A stretch of DNA of 6,353 bases from Desulfonatronum sp. Its GTDB lineage: Bacteria > Desulfobacterota > Desulfovibrionia > Desulfovibrionales > Desulfonatronaceae. Numbering within the stretch: the stretch's first letter is position 1; every line of letters begins with the position of its first letter. The notes beneath the pieces were generated by a model, which did not search any database, was not told the origin of the DNA, and saw nothing but the letters and a program-made list of their open reading frames with translations. The stretch spans positions 1 to 6,353 of the forward strand of contig SKYX01000406.1 in the NCBI GenBank assembly GCA_007127655.1, written 5' to 3'. Position numbers and translations under genes: made by a program. Of this stretch, positions 1 to 5,870 are shown one piece after another.

Positions 1-205
1 CCGCGTCGAATCCGTTCATCTCACCGGCCAGATGGATATCCATGACCACGATGTCCGGTTGATGCTCTTTCGCCAAAGCGACCGCATCCTCACCCGATGC
101 CGCGAAAGGAAGGACTTCGTATCCCTGCCTGCGCAACATCATTTCCAGATTCATGGCCAGTATGGCCTCGTCCTCAACCAGCAGCACTCGGATCATTTGG
201 GTCAT
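1..205 (-). CDS. Response regulator receiver protein, N-terminal part (cut by window edge)
   Basis: The gene runs off the low-coordinate edge; 68 codons are visible, beginning MTQMIRVLLVEDEA. They read as the first half of a CheY-like receiver domain that takes a phosphate from a sensor histidine kinase. The acidic pair after the first strand is E11-D12 and the predicted phosphoacceptor is D56 in VVMDIHLAGEMNG, so the visible part looks functional. The stretch after D56 is of the kind seen in receivers paired with PAS-type sensor kinases, but an output domain, if any, lies outside the window. The ATG at 205 is preferred because GGAG (minus strand, 215-212) lies 6 nt upstream; a second ATG at 196 lacks this spacing. 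It follows the NarL-type regulator in the same direction after a 299-bp gap, so it probably has its own promoter. Family is clear from the sequence; the specific role is unknown. Confidence 0.9.
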   Translation of the reverse strand, partial: MTQMIRVLLVEDEAILAMNLEMMLRRQGYEVLPFAASGEDAVALAKEHQPDIVVMDIHLAGEMNGFDA

Positions 206-280
206 GATGTTCTCCGGTTCGCGGGAAAAAAGAGGGAAAAGGTGTTCCGCTGTTCAATTGCTGCCCTAAACGTCGGGACG

Positions 281-348
281 GTTCAGAGCCTGTTGACGCT
301 TCCGGAATTGAACCGCTCGCTTCGCTCAGGGCACAAAGGTTGCCGCGG
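281..348 (-). repeat. Dispersed 68-bp repeat, copy 1
   Basis: By eye this stretch matches 1240-1307 in the same orientation at 56 of 68 positions without gaps, and 11 of the 12 differences are transitions. The best-conserved core is CGCTTCGCTCAGGGCAC preceded by GAATTGAACCGC. The copy ends 75 bp upstream of the receiver gene's start codon, read on the minus strand. The core can fold as a small hairpin (GCCC/GGGC-like arms in the other copy, weaker here). It could be an intergenic repeat family, a duplicated promoter region, or the remnant of a mobile element. Confidence 0.7.
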
Positions 349-385
349 CGATGTTTGCCTTGGAGTGAATGAACCAGATTTGACA

Positions 386-427
386 GGATGTAAATTCGTA
401 CTGGAAAAGGATGCAAATACGTACTTG
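386..427. repeat. Pair of 19-bp imperfect direct repeats, 23-bp period
   Basis: Units at 386-404 and 409-427 read GGATGTAAATTCGTACTGG and GGATGCAAATACGTACTTG, identical at 16 of 19 positions. The period of 23 bp is close to two helical turns, which would put the two units on about the same DNA face. They lie about 180-220 bp upstream of the receiver gene start and could be paired regulator sites. No known binding consensus was recognised. Confidence 0.5.
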
Positions 428-504
428 TTTCGACAAAAATACGGGAAAGCTAGCATATACGCTGTGGCTTCAGGAAGCTAATTTCAAACCAGAATTGTTC
501 TTGG

Positions 505-1173
505 CTAGGACTTCACTTTCACCAAACCACGATCAATTGCGTATGTGGTCAAGGCCGCGACATTATGCATTCCAAGCTTGCTCATGATATTGGACCGATG
601 TTTCTCGACCGTCTTGCAACTGACATGAAGCATTTCGGCTATTTCCTTGTTCTTGTACCCTTCGGCCACCAACTTGAGCACCTCCCGCTCCCGTTGGGTT
701 ATGGAGTCCCAGTCGTTCGGTTCCCGGGTTTTTTCGTGAGCCTCCATGTATCCGCCGAGAACATCGGCGGTAATGCCCGGGCTGAGGAATTTGTTTCCAC
801 TCAGGACACTCTCGATGGCCAGCAGCATCTCGTCTATGCTGGAATCCTTGATACAGTATCCGTTGGCACCGGCTTGAAAGGCCTCCAGCACGTAGAGATC
901 TTCCTCATAGTCGGTCAGCACCAGAATTTTCATGTCCGGATGTTTGGGGCGCACGGCATTGATCACGCTTATTCCACTCAGCCTTGGCAACGCGAGGCCG
1001 AGGATCAAAAGATCCGGGGCGTGTTCATGCACGGCCGAAACGACCTCCATGCCGTCTTCAAGCTCTGCGACAACCGAAAGCGAAAAGGATCCCGCCTCCG
1101 TGAGACAAGAACTCATGAACTCCCGCAACATTTGTGGGGCAAGGGCAATGATGACCTTCAGTTTTGTTTCCAT
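505..1173 (-). CDS. NarL/LuxR-type regulator with degenerate receiver domain
   Basis: A 222-residue protein with the NarL/FixJ two-domain plan: receiver-like fold at about 5-122, linker to about 155, and LuxR-type helix-turn-helix at about 157-216 (ITQREREVLKLVAEGYKNKE, then the recognition part SCKTVEKHRSNIMSKLG). The DNA-binding domain is fully canonical. The receiver is not: the usual acidic pair is replaced by L11-A12 and the phosphoacceptor Asp by G59 (codon GGC, in LLILGLALPRLSG), while the switch Thr (T87) and conserved Lys (K109, GYCIKD) remain. It therefore probably works without Asp phosphorylation, perhaps through dimerisation, ligand or protein contacts. The ATG at 1173 was chosen; a GTG two codons upstream (1179) is also possible, as AGGTG overlaps it and sits only 3 nt from the ATG. 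The gene stands alone, with gaps of 501 bp before and 299 bp after. Target genes are unknown. Confidence 0.92.
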   Translation of the reverse strand: METKLKVIIALAPQMLREFMSSCLTEAGSFSLSVVAELEDGMEVVSAVHEHAPDLLILGLALPRLSGISVINAVRPKHPDMKILVLTDYEEDLYVLEAFQAGANGYCIKDSSIDEMLLAIESVLSGNKFLSPGITADVLGGYMEAHEKTREPNDWDSITQREREVLKLVAEGYKNKEIAEMLHVSCKTVEKHRSNIMSKLGMHNVAALTTYAIDRGLVKVKS

Positions 1174-1239
1174 TTGCACCTATTATCCGGAACAATGGCA
1201 AAAATCAAGGCAGATTGCGACATGCAACCATTGGAGATG

Positions 1240-1307
1240 GCTCAAAACCTGTTGGCACTTCCAGAATTGAACCGCCCGCTTCGCTCAGGGCACGGAGGTC
1301 GCCAAGG
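1240..1307 (-). repeat. Dispersed 68-bp repeat, copy 2
   Basis: Same orientation as the copy at 281-348, with 56 of 68 positions identical by eye. It lies 66 bp upstream of the ATG of the NarL-type gene, nearly the same distance as the other copy has to its own downstream gene. Here the core folds as GCCC/GGGC arms around GCGAAGC. The two direct copies flank the NarL-type gene 959 bp apart, so recombination between them could remove it, though 82% identity makes that inefficient. Confidence 0.7.
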
Positions 1308-1365
1308 AAGCGAACAAAAATAACCTGGACGGTATGGCGGTTATTCCCATGTCGCGTTTGACCCT

Positions 1366-1484
1366 CCGTAGGGGCGGCCCTCGCGGCCGCCCTGGATGGT
1401 CACGGCAATGCGATACGGCATCAATATACTGGAATTCCAGCCAATTGTGCAGAATCAGGGCAGGCGCAAGGCCTGCCCCTACGG
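1366..1484. repeat. 119-bp element with 10-bp perfect inverted ends and two hairpins
   Basis: The ends are CCGTAGGGGC (1366-1375) and its exact reverse complement GCCCCTACGG (1475-1484). Just inside each end is a perfect 8-bp stem with a 5-nt loop: GGGCGGCC/GGCCGCCC (1372-1379 and 1385-1392) and GGGCAGGC/GCCTGCCC (1458-1465 and 1471-1478). The roughly 65 bp between the hairpins show no clear structure. It resembles a miniature non-coding repeat, or two solo palindromes in opposite orientation. No target-site duplication is visible at the borders. Confidence 0.6.
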
Positions 1485-1680
1485 TAAAAAATTGCCAGAA
1501 ATAATCCTACGAGATCACAGTATTTTCATCAAACTGTCCAATTTATTTTTGCTTAATTCCTTAGTTGGCATTTCAGGCGTCCGGCAATGGTTCGATGAAC
1601 GAATCCTGGCTCAGTCAGACAGGCGAGGCTGAAAAATCGAGACAAGCCCGAACGCAGGTGAGGAGTTACGCTGTCGAAAA

Positions 1681-2628
1681 TCAGAACAGAAATCCGACCA
1701 CGTAGCGTCCGCCGGTAAAGACCAGAATGAAGGCCAGGAGCCACTTGATGGCCTGGGCCGGGACGAATTTCTGCATTCGGGCTCCGGCGTACATGCCGAT
1801 CATCCCCCCCACGCCCATGAGAATGCCCAGGGTCCAGTCCGGGGCCACGGCCATGTGCGGGTAGAGCGGGGCGATGGCCTGGTAAAAGACGGCCGCCACC
1901 ACGGAAGTGATGAACGTGCCCATCAGGCAGGCTCCGGCGATGGTGTACACCGGGAGCTGGAACACGGCCACGAAGAAGGGGGCGATGATGGCCCCGCCGC
2001 CGATGCCGTACATCCCGCCGACCACGCCAACAATGGCGCTCAGCCAGAAGATGCCCATGGTTGGGGCGCTGATTTTTTCGCCGTAAAAGGAGTAATCGAT
2101 GGTCTTCAGCCCGATCTGGTCAACGCTGATTCTTGGAAGGGGCTCCCCGGACCTGGCTTCCTTTTTCCGAAACCCGGCCACCAATTCCTGAAAGCGTTTT
2201 TCCGAGGATGCCTTGTCCGATCCGGGGGCAGGGCCTTTGATAATGGAGCGGACCATGACGAAGCCGATGTAGAGGAGGACGAGTCCGGCAAAGACTTTGA
2301 AGTGCGTGGGGTCGGGAAGATATTTGACCCGTAGGATGACGCCCACCAAAACGCCGGGCACGGTTCCGGCGATGACCACCCAGGTCAGGGGCCAGACCAT
2401 CCGGCCTTCCCGGATGAAGCGGTAGACCCCGCTGGGAATGGCCACGATGTTGAACAGGTGGTTGGTTGCGCTGACCGCCGGGGTGACGAAGCCCAGCACG
2501 CTCATCTGAAAGGGCAGCAACAGGTTGGCCCCGGATACGCCGCCCATGGAGCAGATGAAGGCCACGGCAAAACCGGCCGCAAAGGGGATCCACGGGGCCA
2601 CTTCGACTCCGGAGACGGGGAAAAGCAT
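1681..2628 (-). CDS. TauE/SafE-family membrane transporter (putative sulfite/sulfur-anion exporter)
   Basis: A 315-residue integral inner-membrane protein with the two-half layout of the TauE/SafE family, whose characterised or proposed substrates include sulfite and sulfoacetate. Each half carries the family's glycine-rich re-entrant motif: GGVSGANLLLPF (29-40) and GGMYGIGGGAIIAPFF (204-219). Hydrophobic segments lie at about 12-28, 42-65, 80-99, 111-130, 191-206, 213-250, 266-284 and 296-314. Between the halves is a charged, soluble stretch of about 55 residues (131-187) longer than the minimal family loop. The ATG start is well supported by AGGAGG 7 nt upstream. The gene is separated by 316 bp from recQ and by 501 bp from the next gene, so it is probably monocistronic. 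Substrate cannot be read from sequence: sulfite export is the family default and would suit an organism with active sulfur metabolism, but no sulfur gene adjoins it. Confidence 0.9.
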   Translation of the reverse strand: MLFPVSGVEVAPWIPFAAGFAVAFICSMGGVSGANLLLPFQMSVLGFVTPAVSATNHLFNIVAIPSGVYRFIREGRMVWPLTWVVIAGTVPGVLVGVILRVKYLPDPTHFKVFAGLVLLYIGFVMVRSIIKGPAPGSDKASSEKRFQELVAGFRKKEARSGEPLPRISVDQIGLKTIDYSFYGEKISAPTMGIFWLSAIVGVVGGMYGIGGGAIIAPFFVAVFQLPVYTIAGACLMGTFITSVVAAVFYQAIAPLYPHMAVAPDWTLGILMGVGGMIGMYAGARMQKFVPAQAIKWLLAFILVFTGGRYVVGFLF

Positions 2629-2635
2629 GGGGGAA

Positions 2636-2641
2636 CCTCCT
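2636..2641 (-). promoter_or_regulatory. Strong ribosome binding site of the TauE/SafE gene
   Basis: AGGAGG on the minus strand, 7 nt before the ATG at 2628. It is the best ribosome binding site in the window and fixes the start of the membrane protein. Confidence 0.85.
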
Positions 2642-2666
2642 GGCTTGAGGACGACGATTCAGGTTT

Positions 2667-2687
2667 GCCTCCAGACCTTCAGGAGGC
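2667..2687 (-). other. Possible leader hairpin of the TauE/SafE transcript
   Basis: GCCTCC (2667-2672) and GGAGGC (2682-2687) form a perfect 6-bp inverted repeat around a 9-nt loop, about 40 nt before the start codon. The stem contains GGAGG- and CCTCC-like sequence, so the CCTCC arm could alternatively pair with the real ribosome binding site. This is a structural possibility only. Confidence 0.3.
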
Positions 2688-2764
2688 TTTCGGCAATGTT
2701 CGACCCAGTGATAGGCATGAAAAATATTTATTGCGTGTCAATTCGCTGCTACACCCGGAAGATT

Positions 2765-2784
2765 GTCGTGTCAACGGACACAAC
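2765..2784. promoter_or_regulatory. 20-bp inverted repeat, candidate operator
   Basis: GTGTC (2768-2772) and GACAC (2777-2781) are perfect arms around AACG. The symmetry continues outward after one mismatch, giving GTnGTGTC-AACG-GACACnAC. It overlaps a TTGACA (minus strand), so a dimeric regulator bound here could control the TauE/SafE gene, whose start is about 140 bp downstream. The regulator is not identified. Confidence 0.3.
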
Positions 2785-2812
2785 GGGATGGTTCAATTAT
2801 TGGAGAATTAGG

Positions 2813-2836
2813 AGGGGCGACCGGCCGGTCGCCCCT
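2813..2836. repeat. Perfect 24-bp palindrome of the GTAGGGGC type
   Basis: Every base from 2813 to 2836 pairs across the centre between 2824 and 2825; the half-site reads AGGGGCGACCGG. On the minus strand it is preceded by TGT, giving a TGTAGGGGC start like the ends of the element at 1366-1484. It lies about 110 bp past the recQ stop. As RNA it would form a very stable hairpin, but no U-tract follows, so it is not a standard intrinsic terminator; it may block exonucleases or be a mobile intergenic repeat. Confidence 0.75.
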
Positions 2837-2944
2837 ACAGTGCCGACAGATAGCGTTAATGTGTCAATCAATTTTGAACCCTCCCGGACAAGGCTTGCGG
2901 GATTCAAACAGCGATGCCGGTCGGCTGGCGTTGAAGGTGCCGCG

Positions 2945-5848
2945 TCATCTCTCTTGTCCGTTCAGGACCACATGCAGCCGGACCAGGTGCAGGTCGTCGT
3001 ATCCGACGGTTCCTTCCAGAGCGTCGAACACCGGGCGGAGGCGTTCCGGGCCGTGTTCGGCGAAGGCATTGAGAGCCCGGTCCAGGGTGTCCGGGGGCAG
3101 GGCGATCTGGTCGGCCAGGGTGTCGCCGCGAACGGGGCGGCCGGCCTGGAGGGCTTGCCAGAGGTGGTTGATGATCGTGCCCGGTTTGACCGAGAAGGTT
3201 TCGCAAAGTTGGGCGATGGTCCGGCCCTGCTCGTGCAGCGCGAGGACTTCCAGGGTCCGGGCACCCAGGCCTTCCATTTGCTTCCGGGGGGCGGGGAGTT
3301 GGTTCGAGGGGAATTGCTCGGCGATGCCCCGTTCTGTGCAGTATTCGCGGATTATGGGCAGGAATTCCTCGGCATAGCGGGCCAGCTTGGCTTCGCCGAC
3401 CCCGTGGACCATGGCCAGGGCGCCGGGGGACTGGGGAAACAGCGCGGCCATTTCCACCAGGGTGCGATCCGAGAAAATCACGTAGGGCGGGACATTGGCC
3501 GCCTCGGCCAGGGCCTTGCGCTTGGCGCGCAGCAGCGCGAACAGATCCGGATCATGGTCCCGGCCCGTCGGGCCGGAGGACGGCGCGGCAACGTGGTCCG
3601 GCTCGGGAAGCACGCCCAGGACCTTGCGGCCCCGGAAGACTTCGTAGGCCTTCGGCCCGAGGCGCAGGCCGCCATGTTCCATGTCCTGGCTCAGCAGGCC
3701 CTGCTGGATGAACTGGCGGGCCAGATGCTGCCACTGCTTCTTGGAGTACTCCAGGCCGATGTTGTAGGTGGACAGGGCGTCGTGGCCCCGGCTGAGCACC
3801 TTTTCCGAGCGGGAGCCGCGCAGCACGTCGATGACGTGGGTCATCCCGAACATCTCGCCGGTGCGCTTGACGCAGGACAGGAATTTCTGGGCGGCCACGG
3901 TCATGTCCTCGGGCTCCCGGCGCGGGGTGAGGCAGTTGTCGCACATCCCGCAGTTTTCGTCCGGATAGGATTCGTTGAAGTAGCTCAGCAGGGGAATCCG
4001 GCGGCAGAGGGTGGATTCGGCGTAGCCGAGCATGGCTTCCAGCTGCATCCGGGCCGGTTTTTGCTGGGCCGGGTCCATTTTCCTGATGAAGGAGGCCGTG
4101 GTCTGCACGTCGCCGTAGGTGAAGAGCAGCAGACAGTCCGCCCGCAGCCCGTCCCGTCCGGCCCGGCCCACCTGCTGGTAGTAGCTCTCCAGGTTTTTGG
4201 GCAGGTCGTAGTGCACCACGTAGCGGATGTCGGACTTGTTGATGCCCATGCCGAAGGCGATGGTGGCCACCATGATCCGGACATCGTCGCGGATGAACCG
4301 GCGCTGGTGACGCATTCGGGTGGAGGTGTCCAGGCCGGCGTGGTAGGGCAGGGCATCGTGGCCGCTGGAGCGCAGCATTTCGGAGAGCACGTCCACCTGT
4401 TTGCGGGTGGCGCAGTAGATGATCCCGGCCTGGTCCGCACGGGCCTGGACAAAGCTCATGAGCTGGTCCGCGGCCCGGGTTTTGGGCACAACCTCCAGAA
4501 AAAGATTTTCCCGGTTGAAGCCGGCCAGGTGCGTCTGGGCGTCGCCAATGCCCAGGGCGGCCTTGATGTCCCGGCGGACCAGTTCCGTGGCCGTGGCCGT
4601 GACCGCCAGGCAGACCGCGGCGGGCAGCAGGCGGCGCACTTCCAGCAACCGGCGGTACTCCGGACGGAAATCATGGCCCCATTCGGAAATGCAGTGGGCC
4701 TCGTCAATGGTCAGGCAGTCCACGGCCACGTTTTTCAGGAGTTCCAGAATTCCGGGCTGGAGCAGGGTTTCCGGAGCCGCGTAGAGCAGTTTGACCCGCC
4801 CGGCCCGGACATCCGTCAGCACGGCTTGATATTCGTGCCCCGGCAGGGTGCTGTTCAGAAACACGGCGGGCAGGCCCAGTTCCCGGGCCTGCATCACCTG
4901 GTCTTCCATCAGGGCGATGAGCGGGGAAACCACCACGGTCAGCCCCGGAAACATCAGGGCCGGAAGCTGGTAGCACAAGGACTTGCCGCTGCCCGTGGGC
5001 ATGATCGCCAACGTGTCCCGCCTGGCCAGCACATCGGCAATGACCTCGGCCTGTAACGGTCGAAAGGCGTCGTAGCCAAAGACCTGTTTGAGGATGGTCG
5101 CCGGGTCGGCGGAAGCGAACCGGCTCAGGTCCAGGAGCGGAAGAGGCGGCGAAACGGACTCGGGCCGTGCTGCTTCCTCCAGGTCTTGATCCTGGTTCCC
5201 CGGCATGTCCGCGTCCGTGAGCGGCGGGGCGTCGTCTTCCGGGGGGGCGAAGCGATCCGTCGGATCGGCCTCGTCCGCTCCGTCCGTCTCGTCTGTCATG
5301 CTCGTTTCGCCCATCTCGCCCTTGCCATCGGGCTGCTCGCTCAACCCCGAAGTATCACGCCGCGTCAGCACTTCTTCCTGGGACACCAAAGCGCCGTGTT
5401 CGTCGATATGGACCACGGGCACGTCTTCCGCCGCCAGACTCGTCCCGATCAACAGGGCCCGGTGACAGTGCTCCGGCTTGGCCTCGCAGCAGAGCAGGGC
5501 CACGCGGGCCTGCTGGGCAAAGGCCTTGCGCAGCCGGTCCAGCCCCCGGCGGAAGGCCGGGGAGTGAGTCGGGGACTGCCGCGGATTGTCCTTGCCCGGT
5601 CCAGGTGCCGCGCATTCTTCGGAATCGTCCGGCAAGCCGCCCAAGTCGTCGCCCATGAATACGTAGCGCGGACCGTTCGCTTTCAGGCGTTGCTCAAGGG
5701 CCGCCTTGGCGTATTCCGGACGTCGCTTGGAATACGGCCTGGAGCGGACATCCAGGAGATATTCGATGTCGTGAGCCCGGAGCAAATCCAGGAGTTCTTC
5801 GATGGTCCGCGAGCCGTAGCCGATGGTGAAGATGGGGATTGGATGCAT
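2945..5848 (-). CDS. recQ: DUF488-RecQ fusion: ATP-dependent 3'-5' DNA helicase
   Basis: A 967-residue protein, far longer than the roughly 600 of a standard RecQ. Residues 1-155 are a DUF488 domain (TIGYGSRT 8-15, DVRSRPYSKRRPEY 33-46, LGG 69-71, LLCCEAKPEHCHR 118-130). Residues 164-235 are an acidic, Pro-rich linker. The RecQ core follows: motif 0 FRPLQ (262-266), Walker A PTGSGKS (K289), DEAH box (382-385) with the RecQ aromatic-rich loop, TATAT (417-421), motif V (526-542) and motif VI QQVGRAGRDG (558-567). The zinc-binding cysteines are C615, C633, C636 and C639, followed by an RQC winged helix (about 645-745), an HRDC domain (about 765-835) and a C-terminal helix-turn-helix-like segment (about 861-905). 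All helicase motifs look intact, so it should unwind DNA in recombination and replication-fork repair. The DUF488 role is unknown. The start is set by the DUF488 N-terminus; no clear ribosome binding site is seen, and the upstream gene ends 22 bp earlier. Confidence 0.95.
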   Translation of the reverse strand: MHPIPIFTIGYGSRTIEELLDLLRAHDIEYLLDVRSRPYSKRRPEYAKAALEQRLKANGPRYVFMGDDLGGLPDDSEECAAPGPGKDNPRQSPTHSPAFRRGLDRLRKAFAQQARVALLCCEAKPEHCHRALLIGTSLAAEDVPVVHIDEHGALVSQEEVLTRRDTSGLSEQPDGKGEMGETSMTDETDGADEADPTDRFAPPEDDAPPLTDADMPGNQDQDLEEAARPESVSPPLPLLDLSRFASADPATILKQVFGYDAFRPLQAEVIADVLARRDTLAIMPTGSGKSLCYQLPALMFPGLTVVVSPLIALMEDQVMQARELGLPAVFLNSTLPGHEYQAVLTDVRAGRVKLLYAAPETLLQPGILELLKNVAVDCLTIDEAHCISEWGHDFRPEYRRLLEVRRLLPAAVCLAVTATATELVRRDIKAALGIGDAQTHLAGFNRENLFLEVVPKTRAADQLMSFVQARADQAGIIYCATRKQVDVLSEMLRSSGHDALPYHAGLDTSTRMRHQRRFIRDDVRIMVATIAFGMGINKSDIRYVVHYDLPKNLESYYQQVGRAGRDGLRADCLLLFTYGDVQTTASFIRKMDPAQQKPARMQLEAMLGYAESTLCRRIPLLSYFNESYPDENCGMCDNCLTPRREPEDMTVAAQKFLSCVKRTGEMFGMTHVIDVLRGSRSEKVLSRGHDALSTYNIGLEYSKKQWQHLARQFIQQGLLSQDMEHGGLRLGPKAYEVFRGRKVLGVLPEPDHVAAPSSGPTGRDHDPDLFALLRAKRKALAEAANVPPYVIFSDRTLVEMAALFPQSPGALAMVHGVGEAKLARYAEEFLPIIREYCTERGIAEQFPSNQLPAPRKQMEGLGARTLEVLALHEQGRTIAQLCETFSVKPGTIINHLWQALQAGRPVRGDTLADQIALPPDTLDRALNAFAEHGPERLRPVFDALEGTVGYDDLHLVRLHVVLNGQER

Positions 5849-5870
5849 GGGAGCGGGGGGGCTTAGAGGA

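Larger units (their letters stand above)
206..504. other. Intergenic region between two regulator genes
   Basis: This 299-bp gap precedes the partial receiver gene and follows the stop of the NarL-type gene. It holds one copy of a dispersed 68-bp repeat (281-348) and a pair of imperfect 19-bp direct repeats (386-427). A short inverted repeat (GCTTC/GAAGC with a 2-nt loop) lies about 30 bp past the NarL-type stop, but no T-run follows, so it is not called a terminator. I see no convincing sigma-70 promoter and no gene: the plus-strand frame crossing it is mostly antisense to the receiver gene and has no family features. Confidence 0.6.
1180..1680. other. Intergenic region between the TauE/SafE gene and the NarL-type gene
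   Basis: This 501-bp gap contains no supported gene. From low to high coordinates it holds the upstream region of the NarL-type gene, the second copy of the 68-bp repeat (1240-1307), a 119-bp element with inverted ends (1366-1484), and an AT-rich stretch (about 1485-1565). The last 120 bp before the TauE/SafE stop translate on the minus strand without a stop, extending a 63-codon frame that overlaps the membrane gene, but with no recognisable family; it may be a decayed repeat or gene fragment. No intrinsic terminator for the TauE/SafE gene was found. Confidence 0.6.
2629..2944. other. Intergenic region upstream of the TauE/SafE gene
   Basis: This 316-bp gap follows the recQ stop and precedes the TauE/SafE start. 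It holds, from the recQ side, a perfect 24-bp palindrome (2813-2836), a 20-bp inverted repeat (2765-2784), an AT-rich patch (2717-2732), and a leader hairpin (2667-2687). TTGACA occurs twice on the minus strand (2774-2769 and 2741-2736), but neither has a good TATAAT-like box at 16-18 bp (the first has only TAGCAG at 17 bp). A promoter probably lies here but cannot be placed. Confidence 0.6.

Noticed and set aside
32..481. 149-codon plus-strand open frame
   Set aside because: Partly antisense to the receiver gene at 1-205; the remainder is repeat-containing intergenic sequence.
1182..1208. Possible sigma-70 promoter of the NarL-type gene (TTGATT, 15 bp, GATAAT on the minus strand)
   Set aside because: The spacer is too short, and the predicted transcription start would fall at the start codon, requiring a leaderless mRNA.
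565..1323. 252-codon plus-strand open frame
   Set aside because: Antisense to the NarL-type gene, whose helix-turn-helix is unmistakable, and it runs into the repeat at 1240-1307.
1366..1484. CRISPR-like array
   Set aside because: Only two palindromes, of different sequence and opposite orientation; no repeated unit with regular spacers.
2813..2836. Intrinsic terminator of recQ
   Set aside because: The hairpin is strong, but no T-run follows in the direction of transcription and it lies about 110 bp past the stop.
2525..5056. 843-codon plus-strand open frame antisense to recQ
   Set aside because: It lies opposite a helicase with every catalytic motif, has the Gly/Gln/Val/His-rich composition typical of the mirror frame of GC-rich genes, and shows no domain or ribosome binding site.
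5186..5866. 226-codon plus-strand open frame
   Set aside because: Antisense shadow of the DUF488 domain and linker; no recognisable family features.
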